Source: an uncultured bacterium (GTDB lineage: Bacteria; Cyanobacteriota; Vampirovibrionia; Gastranaerophilales; Gastranaerophilaceae). From it: a stretch of 5,777 nucleotides of DNA. The DNA lies in contig CAPYQR010000074.1 in the NCBI GenBank assembly GCA_948742005.1, forward strand, positions 1 to 5,777. Reading direction: 5' to 3'. The position numbers were made by a program, and so were the translations under genes. The notes beneath the pieces were generated by a model that had not been told where the DNA came from, did no database searches, and worked only from the letters and a program-made list of their open reading frames with translations. Every line of letters begins with the position of its first letter. The first letter of the stretch is position 1. Below are positions 4,633-5,777 of the stretch, piece by piece.

Positions 4633-5666
4633 AAATGAAAGCCGTGCGCTATTATGCGCCGAATGATATAAGATATGAAGAAGTAAAAATCCCGGAGCTT
4701 AACGAGGGGGAAATTCTTGTCAAAGTTGAAGCAGCACTTACCTGCGGAACAGATGTTAAAACTTTCAAGCGTGGACACCCTGTTTTGATTAAAAAAGTCC
4801 CCTCGGGTTTCGGGCATGAGTTTTCAGGCATAATTGCGCGTATGGATGAAAATGTTAAAGGGTTTAATATTGGTGATAGGGTTGTTTGTGCAAATTCTGC
4901 GCCATGCGGCGAGTGTTTTTATTGTAAACGTGAGGAATATGAGCTTTGTGAGAATTTGAATCTTTTAAACGGGGCTTATGCGCAATATATTGTTGTTCCA
5001 AGGCTGATTGTTGAAAAAAATACGCTTTTAATTCCTAAGAATCTTAGTTTTGCACAGGCAGCTTTCACAGAACCTTTGTCTAATGTAGTCCATGGGATAG
5101 CAAAAACCCCGATTAAAAAAGGCGATACAGTGGGTGTTGTCGGGATTGGACCAATTGGTTTAATGTTTGCCAGGCTTGCAAAATTAAAAGGTGCAAAAGT
5201 AATTGCCATGGGCAGAAATCCTTTAAAGCTTAAATTAGCACATGAATTTGCGCAGGCGGATTTTGTAATTGATTTAAAAAAATACCCTGACCCTGAAGAA
5301 TTTATTAAAAACAATACCCAGGAAGGGCGCGGGCTTGATGTTGCAATAGAATGTGTAGGTTTACCCTCGATGTGGGAAAAAATGTTTTCTTTTGTGCGAA
5401 AAGGGGGTTATGTCCATCTTTTTGGCGGGTGTGCGTCGGGAACGAGTGTCAATATTGATACAAAAAGATTGCATTATGATGAAGTTAAAATAATCAGCTC
5501 TTTTCACCATACGCCTGAATATTTCAGGCAATCGCTTGATATGATTGCTAGAGGCGAAGTTGAAGTTGAAAAATTAATAACAAAACGCATGGATATGAAA
5601 TATGCAAAACGTGCAATAGAAATGCACCGCGATGGTGAAGCTGTTAAAATTTTGCTTGAGAATTAA
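4629..5666 (+). CDS. Zinc-dependent medium-chain dehydrogenase (345 aa), probably NADP-preferring
   Basis: This is a second MDR zinc dehydrogenase, paralogous to its neighbour. Catalytic ligands are Cys39 in 'LTCGTD', His63-Glu64 in 'GHEFSG' and Glu148 in 'TEPLSN'. The structural zinc cysteines are 93, 96, 99 and 107. The coenzyme site has 'GIGPIG' (172-177). The end of the second strand reads 'AMGRNPLKL', with Gly195-Arg196-Asn197 instead of the acidic residue typical of NAD enzymes, which suggests NADP(H). 'TCGTDVKTFKRGHP' and 'SFHHTPEYF' place it among sorbitol/threonine-dehydrogenase-like proteins of unassigned substrate. The start at 4629 overlaps the upstream stop (ATGA), so translation is probably coupled. 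AAGG at 4612-4615 is a weak, distant ribosome-binding site, and Met3 (4635) is an alternative start that would give the common 'MKAV' N-terminus. The enzyme is intact and probably acts on the same or a sequential substrate as its partner. Confidence 0.92.
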   Translation: MKMKAVRYYAPNDIRYEEVKIPELNEGEILVKVEAALTCGTDVKTFKRGHPVLIKKVPSGFGHEFSGIIARMDENVKGFNIGDRVVCANSAPCGECFYCKREEYELCENLNLLNGAYAQYIVVPRLIVEKNTLLIPKNLSFAQAAFTEPLSNVVHGIAKTPIKKGDTVGVVGIGPIGLMFARLAKLKGAKVIAMGRNPLKLKLAHEFAQADFVIDLKKYPDPEEFIKNNTQEGRGLDVAIECVGLPSMWEKMFSFVRKGGYVHLFGGCASGTSVNIDTKRLHYDEVKIISSFHHTPEYFRQSLDMIARGEVEVEKLITKRMDMKYAKRAIEMHRDGEAVKILLEN

Positions 5667-5733
5667 ATTTTTTGGCAATTTTTTTCCTTTATTTGTTTTT
5701 GTAGATTTGTCTGCATGTAATAAGGAATTAAAA

Positions 5734-5777
5734 ATGAACAAAATTTCACTTCAATCCGTTTCTCAAAACCATTTTCA
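5734..5777 (+). CDS. Start of a further gene, partial (first 14 codons)
   Basis: ATG at 5734 follows AAGGA (5722-5726) at a seven-base spacing and opens a frame, MNKISLQSVSQNHF, to the window end. The residues are Ser/Asn/Gln-rich, like the N-terminus of the 87-aa protein at 2096. The gap of 67 bases after the dehydrogenase stop is T-rich, with no clear terminator stem, so read-through from the operon is possible. No function can be assigned from 14 residues. Confidence 0.65.
   Translation, partial: MNKISLQSVSQNHF

Noticed and set aside
3277..5314. Minus-strand frames under the regulator and both dehydrogenases (3277-3468, 3778-4002, 4017-4253, 4554-4817, 4976-5314)
   Set aside because: All are antisense to complete genes with intact family motifs and lack start signals.
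5667..5733. T-rich stretch after the second dehydrogenase as an intrinsic terminator
   Set aside because: Several T-runs are present, but I find no stable GC-containing stem before them, so I do not call a terminator.

Overview
This is an AT-rich bacterial window using the standard code. TGA acts as a stop in an ATGA gene overlap, and Trp is TGG. It carries no rRNA, tRNA, IS element or CRISPR array that I can see. Small Asn/Ile/Thr-rich proteins with N-termini such as 'NKINFTAG' and 'MNKISLQSVSQNHF' remind me of gut Gastranaerophilales/Vampirovibrionia (non-photosynthetic relatives of cyanobacteria). That assignment is recall-based inference and is not proven by the window.

Layout. (1) Bases 1-1634, minus strand: one long open frame, 544 codons visible and cut by the window edge. 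It encodes tandem ~80-residue repeats resembling the NUMOD1/IENR1 DNA-binding module of intron-encoded nucleases. No nuclease domain lies in the visible part. (2) Bases 1635-2095: a 461-bp non-coding divergent region. It holds an intrinsic terminator on the minus strand with no gene in front of it, which points to a small RNA or an attenuated leader, and a near-consensus plus-strand promoter. (3) Bases 2096-2359, plus strand: an 87-aa unrecognised protein with its own promoter, leader hairpin, good ribosome-binding site and strong terminator. (4) Bases 2477-2965, minus strand: a 162-aa unrecognised protein with two hydrophobic segments, convergent with the previous gene. (5) Bases 2966-3245: a 280-bp divergent spacer with a 12-bp palindrome and a 10-bp direct repeat. 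(6) Bases 3246-5666, plus strand: an apparent operon of a small XRE-type regulator and two tightly linked zinc-dependent medium-chain dehydrogenases. The two enzymes overlap by four bases and differ in their predicted nicotinamide cofactor preference. (7) Base 5734 to the end: the first 14 codons of another gene.

How they work together. The regulator and dehydrogenase pair look like a small metabolic operon, probably oxidising or reducing a sugar, polyol or similar alcohol; the substrate cannot be read from the sequence. The other genes look like separate transcription units. The most unusual items are the repeat protein built from nuclease-type DNA-binding modules, the orphan terminator upstream of it, and the small, apparently strongly expressed protein at 2096.
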